DNA of 64,000 nucleotides from Methanoculleus formosensis (GCF_025384765.1 NZ_VHLL01000002.1:248001-312000); one strand, 5' to 3'. Shown: positions 49,415 through 58,519, counted from the first letter of the stretch. Made by a program: numbers and translations. The notes: generated by a model from the letters alone, not told the origin.

Positions 49415-51166
49415 ATGCGATGTACCATATGTGAGGTGGGGTGCGAGATCTCACCCGGAGGAACGGGGAGATGCCGGATGTACCGAAACGACGGGACCAC
49501 AATCGTCGAACGGTTCCCGGATGCCTTTCTCGCCGCCTTCCCCGTCGCCGTCGAGACGCTCCCGGTGCTCCATTTCTTCCCCGGCGCGAAGCTCCTACAG
49601 GTCTGCACGGTCGGATGCAACCTCGCATGCGGTGGGTGCGTCTCTGAGATCCTCGTCGGGCATGCCGATTCGCTTGCAGCCACCGGAGAGGCCCTCGGCC
49701 CCGATGACCTGCTCCGCCTCGCGACCGAGAACGCCTGTACCGGGATTGCCTTCGCCCTGAACGACCCGATCGCCTCCTTACCGACCTTCTGCCGTCTCGC
49801 AGAGAGGGCAAGGGAAGAAGGCCTCCTCGTCGGCTGCTCCACGAACGGCTACATGACCGAATCGTCCGCCCTGCGCCTCCGCGACCGGGTGGACTTCGTC
49901 AATATCGGGCTCAAGGGGGCGACCGACGCGAGTTACCATGCTTGCGGGGCAAAGAGCGCAGCACCGGTATTCCGGACGGTCCGGCTGCTTCACGAGGGAG
50001 GGGTGCACGTCGAGGCCTCCGTCGTCTACCGGCGGGGTGGTGAGGACGAGGTGATCGACGCAGCACGGATGCTTGCGGCGATCTCCCCTGATATCCCCCT
50101 GCAGGTGATGCGGTTCGTCCCCTTCGGCGATGCGGGGCTCGGTGAGGAGCCGACGATCTACGCGAGCGAGGAACTCTGCGACCGCCTCCGCGATATCCTC
50201 CCCTGGGTCTACCTCTTCAACTCACCGGGAACAACGCACCTGACGACCTTCTGCCCGGCATGCGGGATGCCCTGCATCGAGCGTGAGTTCTTCGGCCCGA
50301 TGGGGTCGCACCTCGTCAGTCGGGCGCAGACGGTCTGTGAATGCGGCCGCGCCCTCCCGGTTCGGGGTGCCGTGAGCCCCACAGTCTTTTACGAACCCGG
50401 GATGATGGGCGGATACCGGGTCACCCGGGGGCTCGAGATGGTCTGGGCAATCCTCGCCTGCCTCGGTGTGGAGGAACAGGCGGTCCTCGCCCGTGTCTGG
50501 GGCGAAGTTCTCCGGACCGGGATGCTCGGGAAGGAACTGCACGACCGGATGAACAACATCGACGCCTACCTCGAACTCGTCATGGACTTCGCCCGCCGGA
50601 CCGGCCGCGAGGAGGCGGGAAGGGAGCTCACTACCTACATCCGGGACCGGCTGGAGTTCATCCGGGAACGGGTGGCGGGTGCGCCACGGCCCCGGGTCTA
50701 CTACGCCATGGGCCACCCACTCTTCGCCCTCAATCCCGGCCGGTTCGAGGGGAAACTGGTGGAGGCGGCCGGCGGCACCTACGTCAACCGGGCGATAGAC
50801 AGGGAGGGGAAACCGGGGGTTTCCCTATCCCGGGAGGAGTTCGTCGCACTCGCGCCGGAGTACCTCTTCACGTCAGGTTTTCTCACCTCCACGGTCGAAG
50901 ATACCCTCCGCTACTGCGCGGAGCACGACCTCAACGTGCCGGCAGTCCGAGACGGTCAGGTCTACTCGATGCGCCCATCGTGGGACTTCGGGAGCCCCCG
51001 ATGGATCCTTGGCCTGATGACGATCACAAACACGCTCCACCCCGATCTCTTCGCCTTCGATATCGAGGAGGAGGCAGACAGGTTCTATCGTCGGTTCTAT
51101 GGGGTGCCGTATCGGGCGGCCGATGCCAACCGTTCGTTTGCGCATCCCGGGATGGAGTGGCGGTAA
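49415..51166 (+). CDS. Radical SAM enzyme fused to a substrate-binding-protein domain
   Basis: This 583-aa protein has an unusual layout. An N-terminal cysteine module (Cys3, 6, 10, 20) resembles that of glycyl-radical-activase-like radical SAM proteins. The radical SAM core carries the CX3CX2C motif Cys68-NLA-Cys72-GG-Cys75, then ALNDPI and VNIGLKG strands. A second cysteine cluster (Cys280, 283, 287, 308, 310) could hold another metal or Fe-S site. A C-terminal region (about 425-570) has the look of the periplasmic-binding fold (RPRVYYAMG, VEAAGGTYVN, LSREEFVALAPEYLFTSG). No signal peptide is present, so the binding domain is cytoplasmic. ATG at 49415 lies 7 nt after the methyltransferase stop, preceded by AAGG. 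Function unknown. Confidence 0.85.
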   Translation: MRCTICEVGCEISPGGTGRCRMYRNDGTTIVERFPDAFLAAFPVAVETLPVLHFFPGAKLLQVCTVGCNLACGGCVSEILVGHADSLAATGEALGPDDLLRLATENACTGIAFALNDPIASLPTFCRLAERAREEGLLVGCSTNGYMTESSALRLRDRVDFVNIGLKGATDASYHACGAKSAAPVFRTVRLLHEGGVHVEASVVYRRGGEDEVIDAARMLAAISPDIPLQVMRFVPFGDAGLGEEPTIYASEELCDRLRDILPWVYLFNSPGTTHLTTFCPACGMPCIEREFFGPMGSHLVSRAQTVCECGRALPVRGAVSPTVFYEPGMMGGYRVTRGLEMVWAILACLGVEEQAVLARVWGEVLRTGMLGKELHDRMNNIDAYLELVMDFARRTGREEAGRELTTYIRDRLEFIRERVAGAPRPRVYYAMGHPLFALNPGRFEGKLVEAAGGTYVNRAIDREGKPGVSLSREEFVALAPEYLFTSGFLTSTVEDTLRYCAEHDLNVPAVRDGQVYSMRPSWDFGSPRWILGLMTITNTLHPDLFAFDIEEEADRFYRRFYGVPYRAADANRSFAHPGMEWR

Positions 51167-51229
51167 CGGGGCGTCTGACCTCGACTCTCCCCGCTACCGG
51201 CCGAGAGAGCAATCCCGGTTGTGAAGCGG

Positions 51230-52084
51230 TCAGGAAACCGCCGCGGAGAGACGGACATAAGCGAGCAGATCGTCGAGAGTATCCGCGTACTCAACCTCGA
51301 TACCGTAGTTCTCCTCGATGTACTCCTTTGAGTCCACGAACGGCGGCCATTGCCGCGAGATTCTCAGCCGCCCGAGCGACCGGGACTCTTCAGGCTGATC
51401 GAGGATCTGGTCGTTTCCAGCGGGGAGGATGAGAAGCGTCTTTTCTCCGTGGCGAGCGGCCTCGGCTTTCTCAAGGATCCCGCCGACCGGCCCAATCTTC
51501 CCGTCCTCGCCGATGGTTCCCGTCACGGTCACGCTCTCGTTGAGCGGGATATCCTCCAGCACCGAGAGGAGGAGCACGGCCATCAGCGCCCCCGCACTGG
51601 GGCCGTCGATCTCGGAAATGTCCTCCGGGCCCTGGATGCTGAAGATGATGTCGCTCCCCGTGAGGTCGACATGGGAGTGGTTGGCGGCTACGACGACCGC
51701 GAGGTTCGCAGCGTCCTGAAACGCTATCCCCATCAGGGGCGTCGTCTGGACGAGCACCCTCCCCCTCCCATCCACGACCTCGACCGAGACGTTCACCATC
51801 GCCCCCTCTTCGGTCACCTCCTCGTAGGCGAACGGGCCGCCCCGGTCGACCTCGATCTTCTGGAGGATGACCGGGGCCTGCAACGATGCGGCGCTCCCGT
51901 TTTCGCCCGCCTCCATAGCGAGGAGAGGAGCGGCGGTCGCAGCCGGAAGAGTCTCAGTATCCCCGGGTTCGGAGAGCGACGGAGAGAGGTCGCTTTCCGG
52001 CACGAGGACGAAGGCCAGGAGGAAGACGTTTGCAACAAGCGAGAGAACAAGCAGAATTGTCAGGGTCCTCTCCCGTATCCACAT
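51230..52084 (-). CDS. Membrane-anchored Lon-type (S16) serine protease
   Basis: This 284-aa protein has an N-terminal membrane helix (TILLVLSLVANVFLLAFVLV), a region of unknown fold, and a Lon protease domain (about 75-275). The catalytic dyad is Ser163 (DGPSAGALM) and Lys206 (VGGILEKAEAA), 43 residues apart as in Lon. The AAA+ module of Lon is missing, so unfolding must be done by another protein, or it cleaves unfolded substrates at the membrane. ATG at 52084 follows a TATA box at 52110-52118 that would make the transcript almost leaderless. Confidence 0.85.
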   Translation of the reverse strand: MWIRERTLTILLVLSLVANVFLLAFVLVPESDLSPSLSEPGDTETLPAATAAPLLAMEAGENGSAASLQAPVILQKIEVDRGGPFAYEEVTEEGAMVNVSVEVVDGRGRVLVQTTPLMGIAFQDAANLAVVVAANHSHVDLTGSDIIFSIQGPEDISEIDGPSAGALMAVLLLSVLEDIPLNESVTVTGTIGEDGKIGPVGGILEKAEAARHGEKTLLILPAGNDQILDQPEESRSLGRLRISRQWPPFVDSKEYIEENYGIEVEYADTLDDLLAYVRLSAAVS

Positions 52085-52109
52085 ATGGTGCCCGAATATC
52101 CTGCGCCCG

Positions 52110-52118
52110 GATATATAC
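52110..52118 (-). promoter_or_regulatory. TATA box of the Lon-type protease gene
   Basis: Reads GTATATATC on the minus strand, with its centre about 30 nt from the ATG at 52084. Confidence 0.5.
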
Positions 52119-52227
52119 CTTTCCGAGAGCGATGTACGGAGCGTCCGGAGATCAAAGACCGCAGGGTGCGAACGGATGCCGAGGGTCCGGCTCCCTGAGG
52201 ATCGCATCGGCCGGTAAAAAAAAGATC

Positions 52228-53622
52228 TCAGGCCGGCCCCGGTTCCTCCCCGCCGAGGTTCAGTTTCTTCATCTTCCAGGCTCCCCGCCGGTAGAAGAAC
52301 AGGTCAACCAGGAAGACCACCACGGAGCCGCAGACCACCGCGTACCAGATGTACTGTAGCGGCATACCCATCAGAACAAAGATCGCGGCAAGACCCACCT
52401 GCACGATCAGCTGTCCTATGATCGCCGCGTACATGCCGGGTTTTGTCATCCCCGCGCCGTTCATCGCAAACCCCATCGTCATCGCCATGGCTATTACGAA
52501 GTACGACGTCGGGACGATCTGCATGAACGGGATGCCGTCCGCAAGCGACTCGCCTGTCGCGCCGAAGAACGCCAGGAGGTGCTCCGCAAACCGCAGGTAG
52601 AAGAGACCCACGATCACCATGAACGACGCGTTCGCGACGAGCGCAATCCTGACCGCCTTCTCCGCTCGCTCCACCTTCTGCGCCCCCAGGTTCTGCCCGA
52701 CCATCACCGCGACTCCCGTGCAGAGACCCATCACGACGATCAGGCCCAGCATATCCAGACGCTGGCAGATACCATATGCCGCCACCGCCGCCGTGCCATA
52801 CAGTGCCACGATGGCAGTCATCCCCAGGAACGCAAAACTCCGAATGCCGCTCTGCACCGCCGATGGGATCGTGACCCTCAGGATATCCATGACCAGTCGC
52901 GGTTCAAACGTCCACTTCTTCGGGAACCTGACCGGCCCGCTCTTTTTGGACGGGAGGAGGTACATCGCGCCGACCAGCAGGAGCACGCCGATCACACGCG
53001 ACGCAAGGGACGCATACGCCGACCCGGCTATCCCGAGTGCCGGAAGACCGCCAAGGCCCTGGATCAGCGTCGGGTTCAGGACGACGTTCACGATGTTCAC
53101 CGCAATCATCACAAACATCGGTGTCCGCGAATCTCCCGTGCTCTGGAAGGTTGTCGTCAGGATCATCAGGGTGACAAAGATAAACGCTCCCATCAGCATC
53201 GGGGAGAGGAAGCGCCCCCCCTCCGCTGCAACCGCGGCATCCGCTCCAAGGAGCAGGAGGAGATCCTGCGACCAGAAGAGGCCGATGACAGCAAGGACCG
53301 CCGAGAAGGAGAGCGCCAGATAGAGCGAGTGCGAGAGGATCACCTGGATACGCTCAAACCGTTCCGATCCGTACGCACGCGAGACGAATGCAGCGGTTGC
53401 CGTCACGACCCCGAAGATCACGGTCGTGAGCACCATGATGATGGATATACTCATCGCTCCCCCGGCGATCGAGACGTCGCCAAGTTTGCCGATGAAATAC
53501 ATATCCACCACCTCCACGATGCTCGCGAGGAAATTGCTGACGATGATCGGGAGAGCCACCATCAAGAGGCCTTTTCCGACCGGTCCCTCGGTGAGGATGT
53601 TATTGGAAGAGCTCATTGTCAA
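52228..53622 (-). CDS. MATE-family efflux transporter
   Basis: This 464-aa membrane protein has twelve hydrophobic segments and the internal two-fold repeat of MATE exporters: GPVGKGLLMVALPIIVSNF and EVVDMYFIGKLGDVSIAG in the first half, and PSAVQSGIRSFAFLGMTAIV and GICQRLDMLG in the second. It likely exports cationic compounds in exchange for Na+ or H+. ATG at 53616 is an alternative start. It is divergent from the next gene by nearly 800 bp. Confidence 0.92.
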   Translation of the reverse strand: MTMSSSNNILTEGPVGKGLLMVALPIIVSNFLASIVEVVDMYFIGKLGDVSIAGGAMSISIIMVLTTVIFGVVTATAAFVSRAYGSERFERIQVILSHSLYLALSFSAVLAVIGLFWSQDLLLLLGADAAVAAEGGRFLSPMLMGAFIFVTLMILTTTFQSTGDSRTPMFVMIAVNIVNVVLNPTLIQGLGGLPALGIAGSAYASLASRVIGVLLLVGAMYLLPSKKSGPVRFPKKWTFEPRLVMDILRVTIPSAVQSGIRSFAFLGMTAIVALYGTAAVAAYGICQRLDMLGLIVVMGLCTGVAVMVGQNLGAQKVERAEKAVRIALVANASFMVIVGLFYLRFAEHLLAFFGATGESLADGIPFMQIVPTSYFVIAMAMTMGFAMNGAGMTKPGMYAAIIGQLIVQVGLAAIFVLMGMPLQYIWYAVVCGSVVVFLVDLFFYRRGAWKMKKLNLGGEEPGPA

Positions 53623-54404
53623 GTGATCATATATAAACGGGGTGAAAGAAGATAAAGGTTCACTGCAAGTTCAGTGCAATTTATCCGCGAATTTTCCAGG
53701 GGCGGCCGATTCGGCGTTAAACCGGGGTGCTGGATGGATCCGGATCTCCGGAGGGAGGCAGGGAATAATTTCATCTGTTTGTTGGTCAGGGCGGGTGGAA
53801 GATTCGGTAGTGCCCCGGTATGCAAGAGGCCACCCCAAAAAGATCTACGAACCTCCCGTACACCCTGATCGGAACACTCCCCTCCGAGGTTTCTCTCCTC
53901 TGAACTATATCCGGGGCAGAAAGGATGAAACGGTTTCCCATCGAGTATACGCCTGGACGGGGGAGGGATCGAGAGGGGGTGTCCCCCTCCCGGCAACCAA
54001 CTGATGACCGAACTCGGTGGATCCAACCTGAATTTTTCCCATTACTGACCTCCGGTTAAGCCTTATTCAAGGCGCCATTCTTCCCTGACGAGGTTCGTGC
54101 CCGACCGGGTCGTTCTCGCGCAAGTACCTCTTCACGCTGTGGACCGTGGCGGCTCGCGGGGAGGAGGGGGCCTTCCTCCCCCGTTCACCTCCGATGATAC
54201 CTGTAGCCCCACCCCACCCCACCCGCGCTTCGCGCTCCTCCCCCGCCCACAAGGGGCGGGGGCAGTCATGGTGATACCCCGGGAAAAGCCGTATCCCGGG
54301 ACCGGCATGCGAGCGGGAAGGCCCGGGGATCTCAGACTACCCGTAGTATCGTAGAGTGTTACTGCAACATCTCCCCTTCATTCAAATAGGTTCATCCACT
54401 AACG
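53623..54404. other. Long intergenic region with a repeat copy
   Basis: It contains copy C of the dispersed repeat (53828-53994). The right part (about 54130-54270) is very rich in C and G on one strand, with CCCACCCCACCC and CCCCCGCCCACAAGGGGCGGGGGC; the latter is an inverted repeat at about 54239-54262. AGCGGTATCCCGGG-like GGGATACGG/CCGTATCCC pairs flank 54280-54300. No gene is convincing. Confidence 0.4.
53828..53994 (+). repeat. Dispersed ~150-bp intergenic repeat, copy C
   Basis: This copy aligns over its whole length with copy A, for example CCCTGATCGGAACACTC, GAGGTTTCTC, GATGAAACGGTTTCCCATCG and CCCTCCCGGC. On the minus strand this copy keeps an open frame through the whole unit (ILDGKPFHPFCPGYSSEERN, then GGECSDQGV), whereas copy A has a stop. 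Confidence 0.75.
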
Positions 54405-54908
54405 GTGATCGGGAAGAGGTGTCCCCTGTCATTTGAATGCAGTCAGTGCGGCGAATGCTGCAGCCACCTGGGCCTGGTCCATACGATCCATACCGATTAT
54501 GGGAATCACCGCTTCCTGATCCGCAACCAGTACACGGGCGAGACGACAGAGGTCTCGATCGATCCGGACAAGATCTCCCTGTTTGCCGACAGGAGCATCT
54601 TCTCCGAGCGGCCGGAGGCGTGCCCGTTCTTACGGTACGATGCGGCGGCCGCGAAGGGATACTGCACCGTCCACCTGACGCGCCCCGAGATCTGCCGGGA
54701 CTACGGCTGCTGGCGCCTGCTCATCCTCGACAACTCGGGGAGAAGAGCGGGAAGGATCATGGGCCAGCGTCACCTGGCCACAGAGGACGCTCTGTTGATC
54801 CGGCTCTTTGAAGAACGAATCAACCACCGGGCCGAACCCGACGATGCCGCATGGGATCGGCGGGTGATTGAGGTGCTGGCCGAGGCGGGCTACACGGTGC
54901 GGACCTGA
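54405..54908 (+). CDS. YkgJ-type cysteine cluster protein
   Basis: This 167-aa protein has the conserved cysteine pattern of the Fe-S/zinc-binding YkgJ family: FECSQCGECCSHLG near the N-terminus, then EACPFLRY, GYCTVH and ICRDYGCW. These are thought to bind one metal cluster, and the role is unknown. It begins with GTG at 54405. It is alone between two long intergenic regions. Confidence 0.85.
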   Translation: MIGKRCPLSFECSQCGECCSHLGLVHTIHTDYGNHRFLIRNQYTGETTEVSIDPDKISLFADRSIFSERPEACPFLRYDAAAAKGYCTVHLTRPEICRDYGCWRLLILDNSGRRAGRIMGQRHLATEDALLIRLFEERINHRAEPDDAAWDRRVIEVLAEAGYTVRT

Positions 54909-55110
54909 TCCAGGCTGCCACGGATGCGTGAAGGGAACTCCCACCATTTTCACCCGTGGCATGCTGTTGGAGATGACAAGTCAGTAAGACATTAAATGAT
55001 AGTTATCTCCGTGAGCGTAACACCCTGATCTATGGAAAGATAATATGAATTTACAAGCATAATATATGCTAGTGAATTCCAGCCTAGAATCTGGTCCCAG
55101 GAGATACAAT

Positions 55111-57021
55111 ATGAATATTAACAAATTATGGGAACAACTTCTACAAAGAGACGAGCATATCTGGCTAGAGGTGAAACTCGGCAACGAGATCGGAAATTCT
55201 GTGATGCAGACAGTTTGTGCCTATGCAAATACGATTGGACTTGGTGGAGGGTATCTTCTCCTTGGCATCAAAGAGGATAAAAACGCCAGCCCAAAATATA
55301 CCGTCGTGGGTGTTGGTAATCCGGATAAACTTCAGAGTGATTTAGCAACCCAATGTTCGTCTAAGTTTAATGAAATTATCCGCCCAAACATTCAAAGTGG
55401 GATTTTGGAAGGGAAAACTGTGGTTTGTGTGCATGTTCCTGAAGCAGAAGCACGGTTAAAACCAATATTCATGAAGAAACAGGGGCTAGATAAGGGAACG
55501 TACATCAGGGTTGGGCCAACTGACCAGGTATGCACGCCAGATGATTTAGCCCAGCTATTCCAACTGCGGAATATCCGACCGTATGATGAGACGGTGCTTC
55601 CCCAAACGTCAGTGTCGGACATAAACCCCAATGCATTAAACGAGTATCGGAAACTGCGGGCAAAAAAGCATCCTAATGCATCGGAGCTGCGTTATAATGA
55701 TGAGGAGTTGCTTGATGCCCTCCATTGTATCGAGAAGGTAGACGGGATTTCAAGACCAACTATCGCGGGATTGCTCCTGTTCGGGAATGAAAATGTGTTA
55801 AGACGTTATTTTTCAATGATGAGGTTTGATTATGTCCGGGTCAAAGGAAGAGATTGGGGAGGCGAAATGGATGATACATACTACTCAATTGAGTTGAGAG
55901 AAGCTTTATTGACACTTCTTCCAAAAGCGGAAGCTGCAATTATGGATAGTATGGAGCGAGAGTTTTCATTCCCGAAAGGAAGTTTAACACGTGAGGAAAA
56001 ACCTGCAATTCCATACGATGCAATTCGTGAAGTTCTTGTGAATGCGGTTATGCACCGTGACTATCAGGTAGCCGGACCTACTTTAGTGGTTCGATTTACT
56101 GATAGAATTGAGTTCCATAACCCTGGATACTCATTGAAACCAATTGATCGTATCGGTACGCCGGGTTCACAGAGCCGGAATCAGACGATTGCAAGCGTTC
56201 TACATGAAACAGAATATGCGGAAAATAAGGGTTCCGGTATCGCAAAAGTCCAGAAAAGGATGCAAGAAGCCCAACTTCCCCCGCCCCACTTCATGTCATC
56301 GAAAACAGACAATACCTTTGTTGCAACACTTTCGCTTCACCAGTTAATGGATGAGGCAGCACTTGCCTGGTTAAATCAGTTTAACCGGTTTGGTCTCTCC
56401 GGAGAAGAAGCCCGTACTTTGGTCTTTGCAAGAAATACGGGCTCTGTTTCAAACGAGGAGTGTAGAAAACTGACGGGGTATGATACGCCAAAGGCGAGTA
56501 ACCTCCTTACGAAACTCCGAGGATGCGGTATTTTAGAACAGCACTCACACGGATCCGGAACATATTATACACTGTCCAGTAGTTGCTTGGAAAAGGAGCC
56601 AAAAACAGGCTTAGATACCCAAATAAGAGTGCAAGATATCCAGATCGAAACTGAAAATAAGTCCGAATTAGACTTAGTTACCCAGTTAAGAACACAAGAT
56701 ACCCAGATAGAATCGGAGAGAGATCGTATATTATCACTACTTCCGGATAGTCTCCAAGACGAGATTCAAAACCTTGGACAGAGAATTACACCGGAGAAAC
56801 GAGAGGAACTGATATTCAAGGTATGCAAAGTCTGCCCATTTACTGCTACGGAGATCAGTTTCTTGTTTAGAAAGACACGAACATGGGCCAAAAACTGCTT
56901 AAGGGAACTTGTCAATGCGGAAAGGGTGTTTCTGACAATTCCTGACAAGCCAAACAGTAGAAATCAGGCATACTATGTGCCTAGATCTGATGGACAACGA
57001 AATATATCTGAGTGGAAATAA
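55111..57021 (+). CDS. Schlafen-type AlbA_2 protein with ATPase-like C-terminal domain
   Basis: This 636-aa protein belongs to the AlbA_2/COG2865 group. The N-terminal domain (about 5-130) has WLEVKLGNEIGNS and NTIGLGGGYLLLGIKED, shared with the Schlafen core. The middle domain (about 290-400) has IPYDAIREVLVNAVMHRDY and RIEFHNPG, a GHKL-like fold (HATPase_c_4). A winged-helix segment follows. Near the C-terminus a stretch of about 11 residues is repeated (TQIRVQDIQIE and TQLRTQDTQIE, 63 nt apart). ATG at 55111 follows AGGAGA. The gene is far richer in A+T than its surroundings, so recent transfer is likely. The family includes regulators and antiviral proteins; this one's job is not known. 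Confidence 0.85.
   Translation: MNINKLWEQLLQRDEHIWLEVKLGNEIGNSVMQTVCAYANTIGLGGGYLLLGIKEDKNASPKYTVVGVGNPDKLQSDLATQCSSKFNEIIRPNIQSGILEGKTVVCVHVPEAEARLKPIFMKKQGLDKGTYIRVGPTDQVCTPDDLAQLFQLRNIRPYDETVLPQTSVSDINPNALNEYRKLRAKKHPNASELRYNDEELLDALHCIEKVDGISRPTIAGLLLFGNENVLRRYFSMMRFDYVRVKGRDWGGEMDDTYYSIELREALLTLLPKAEAAIMDSMEREFSFPKGSLTREEKPAIPYDAIREVLVNAVMHRDYQVAGPTLVVRFTDRIEFHNPGYSLKPIDRIGTPGSQSRNQTIASVLHETEYAENKGSGIAKVQKRMQEAQLPPPHFMSSKTDNTFVATLSLHQLMDEAALAWLNQFNRFGLSGEEARTLVFARNTGSVSNEECRKLTGYDTPKASNLLTKLRGCGILEQHSHGSGTYYTLSSSCLEKEPKTGLDTQIRVQDIQIETENKSELDLVTQLRTQDTQIESERDRILSLLPDSLQDEIQNLGQRITPEKREELIFKVCKVCPFTATEISFLFRKTRTWAKNCLRELVNAERVFLTIPDKPNSRNQAYYVPRSDGQRNISEWK
56617..56712 (+). repeat. Internal direct repeat in the Schlafen-type gene
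   Basis: Two 33-nt units (56617-56649 and 56680-56712) are identical at 26 of 33 positions by my count and lie in the same frame with a period of 63 nt. Confidence 0.7.
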
Positions 57022-57176
57022 CTCTCGATAAAATTCAAAAGAACTCTGAAAATAGAAAGGTTTCAGAAAGAATTTATCTCAGCGGTGAGGGAAGGTGGGA
57101 AAGGGGGAGCACCTGCACCAATACTTCTCGATCCGCCTCGCTTCACCCCCGCAAATTAAAACCTTCCAGGGGAGCC

Positions 57177-57743
57177 TCACGCCCCCATCCGGCAGAGATC
57201 ACGCATCGCCCGGATCACGTAGAGGGTCTCGTCCTCGACCCTCTCCTCGTCAACGACGAACGAAATGAACCCCGCCCGTGCGAAGAGTTCCCGGACTGCG
57301 TCAAGCCCGGTCAGCGACGAGACAAGGAGGAGGACTCGCCCGAAGGGCGCAAGCACCCGGCCGATCTCCGCGGCGAACCGTTCTATGACGACCCTCCCCG
57401 TCGGCCCGCCGTCGAGGGCATACTCCATCCAGTCATCCATCCGCTCTTCTGGAGCCGTCGGGAGATAGGGGGGGTTGAAGAGGATGAGGTCGAACGGGCC
57501 ACAGAGTCCCGCGGCGAGGTCGGTCCAGACCGCCGCCACGCCCCGGGCGCGGGCGCACCCCACCGCGAAGGGGTTGATATCGGTCGCGGTCACCATCGCC
57601 GCCCGGCCGAGCATCCCGGCCGCGACGTAGCCGCTCCCGGTCCCAACCTCGAGCACCCGGTCGGTCTCCCGGACCTCGGCGAGCGCCGCCCGGAGGAGGA
57701 GGTGCGAGTCCTCGGCGGGAGAATAGACCTGGTCGGGGAGCAT
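57177..57743 (-). CDS. HemK2/Mtq2-like N6-glutamine (or adenine) methyltransferase
   Basis: This 188-aa class I methyltransferase has motif I LEVGTGSGYVAAG, DINPFAVGCARA and the catalytic NPPYLPT. In archaea this protein with Trm112 methylates the glutamine of the release factor GGQ motif, and the N-terminus VYSPAEDSHLLL is typical. ATG at 57743 lies 2 nt after the ksgA stop; the GTG at 57752 is an alternative. It is the last gene of the translation-related operon. Confidence 0.87.
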   Translation of the reverse strand: MLPDQVYSPAEDSHLLLRAALAEVRETDRVLEVGTGSGYVAAGMLGRAAMVTATDINPFAVGCARARGVAAVWTDLAAGLCGPFDLILFNPPYLPTAPEERMDDWMEYALDGGPTGRVVIERFAAEIGRVLAPFGRVLLLVSSLTGLDAVRELFARAGFISFVVDEERVEDETLYVIRAMRDLCRMGA

Positions 57744-57745
57744 CC

Positions 57746-58519
57746 TCAGCACCCGGCGAGCCGGTTCGCGATCAGCGCGAACTCTTCGAGCGCCAGGTCC
57801 TCAGGCCGGCGCTGCAGGAGATCGTCCGGGAGCTCCGCGATTGCCCGTTCGATCGACCCGGGCGAGAACGTATCTTTGCCGCTCCGAAGGCCCTTCCTTA
57901 TGGTCTTACGCCGGTGGGAGAAGAGCACCCGGACGACGTCGGCGTAGACCTGCCTGTCCGCTATCGGATACGGCGGGTCGCGCGGCGTGATCCGGACGAC
58001 CCAGGAGCGGACCTGGGGCCTCGGGCGGAACGAAGTGGGCGAGAGGTCAAGCAGCGGCTTCACCGATGCATACGTCTGCACCATCACCGAGAGCCGCCCG
58101 ACGTTCGACGTCCCCGGCGGCGCGATCATCCGCTGGGCGAACTCCTTCTGGTACATCAGAACGGCGACCTCGAAGCCGATCGCAAGCAGCCGGAACGTCA
58201 ACTGCGAAGAAACAGAGTAGGGAAGGTTCGCGACGACGATATCGAACGGCGGGATATCCACCTTCTTCGCGTCACCCGGGACGATCTCGAGGCGCCCTTC
58301 ATCGATCTCGTCGGCGAAGGCGATCTCGAGCTCCTCCACGAGAGCCGGATCGATCTCTACCGCGATGACGGTTGCGCCCCGGTCGAGGAGGGCGCGGGTG
58401 AGGATCCCCTCGCCGGGCCCGATCTCAAGCACCCTCCTGCCGGAGACCTCGACAAAACCGGCAATCTTCTCGACGGCCCAGTGGTCGACGAGGAAATGCT
58501 GATCCCGCGGAGCGCTCAT
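57746..58519 (-). CDS. ksgA: 16S rRNA dimethyladenosine transferase KsgA/Dim1
   Basis: This 257-aa enzyme dimethylates two adjacent adenines near the 3' end of 16S rRNA during small-subunit maturation. SAM motif LEIGPGEGIL, VEIDPALVEEL and the catalytic NLPYSVSSQL are present. The C-terminal helical domain is complete. Its ATG overlaps the stop of DUF655 by 4 nt. Confidence 0.95.
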   Translation of the reverse strand: MSAPRDQHFLVDHWAVEKIAGFVEVSGRRVLEIGPGEGILTRALLDRGATVIAVEIDPALVEELEIAFADEIDEGRLEIVPGDAKKVDIPPFDIVVANLPYSVSSQLTFRLLAIGFEVAVLMYQKEFAQRMIAPPGTSNVGRLSVMVQTYASVKPLLDLSPTSFRPRPQVRSWVVRITPRDPPYPIADRQVYADVVRVLFSHRRKTIRKGLRSGKDTFSPGSIERAIAELPDDLLQRRPEDLALEEFALIANRLAGC

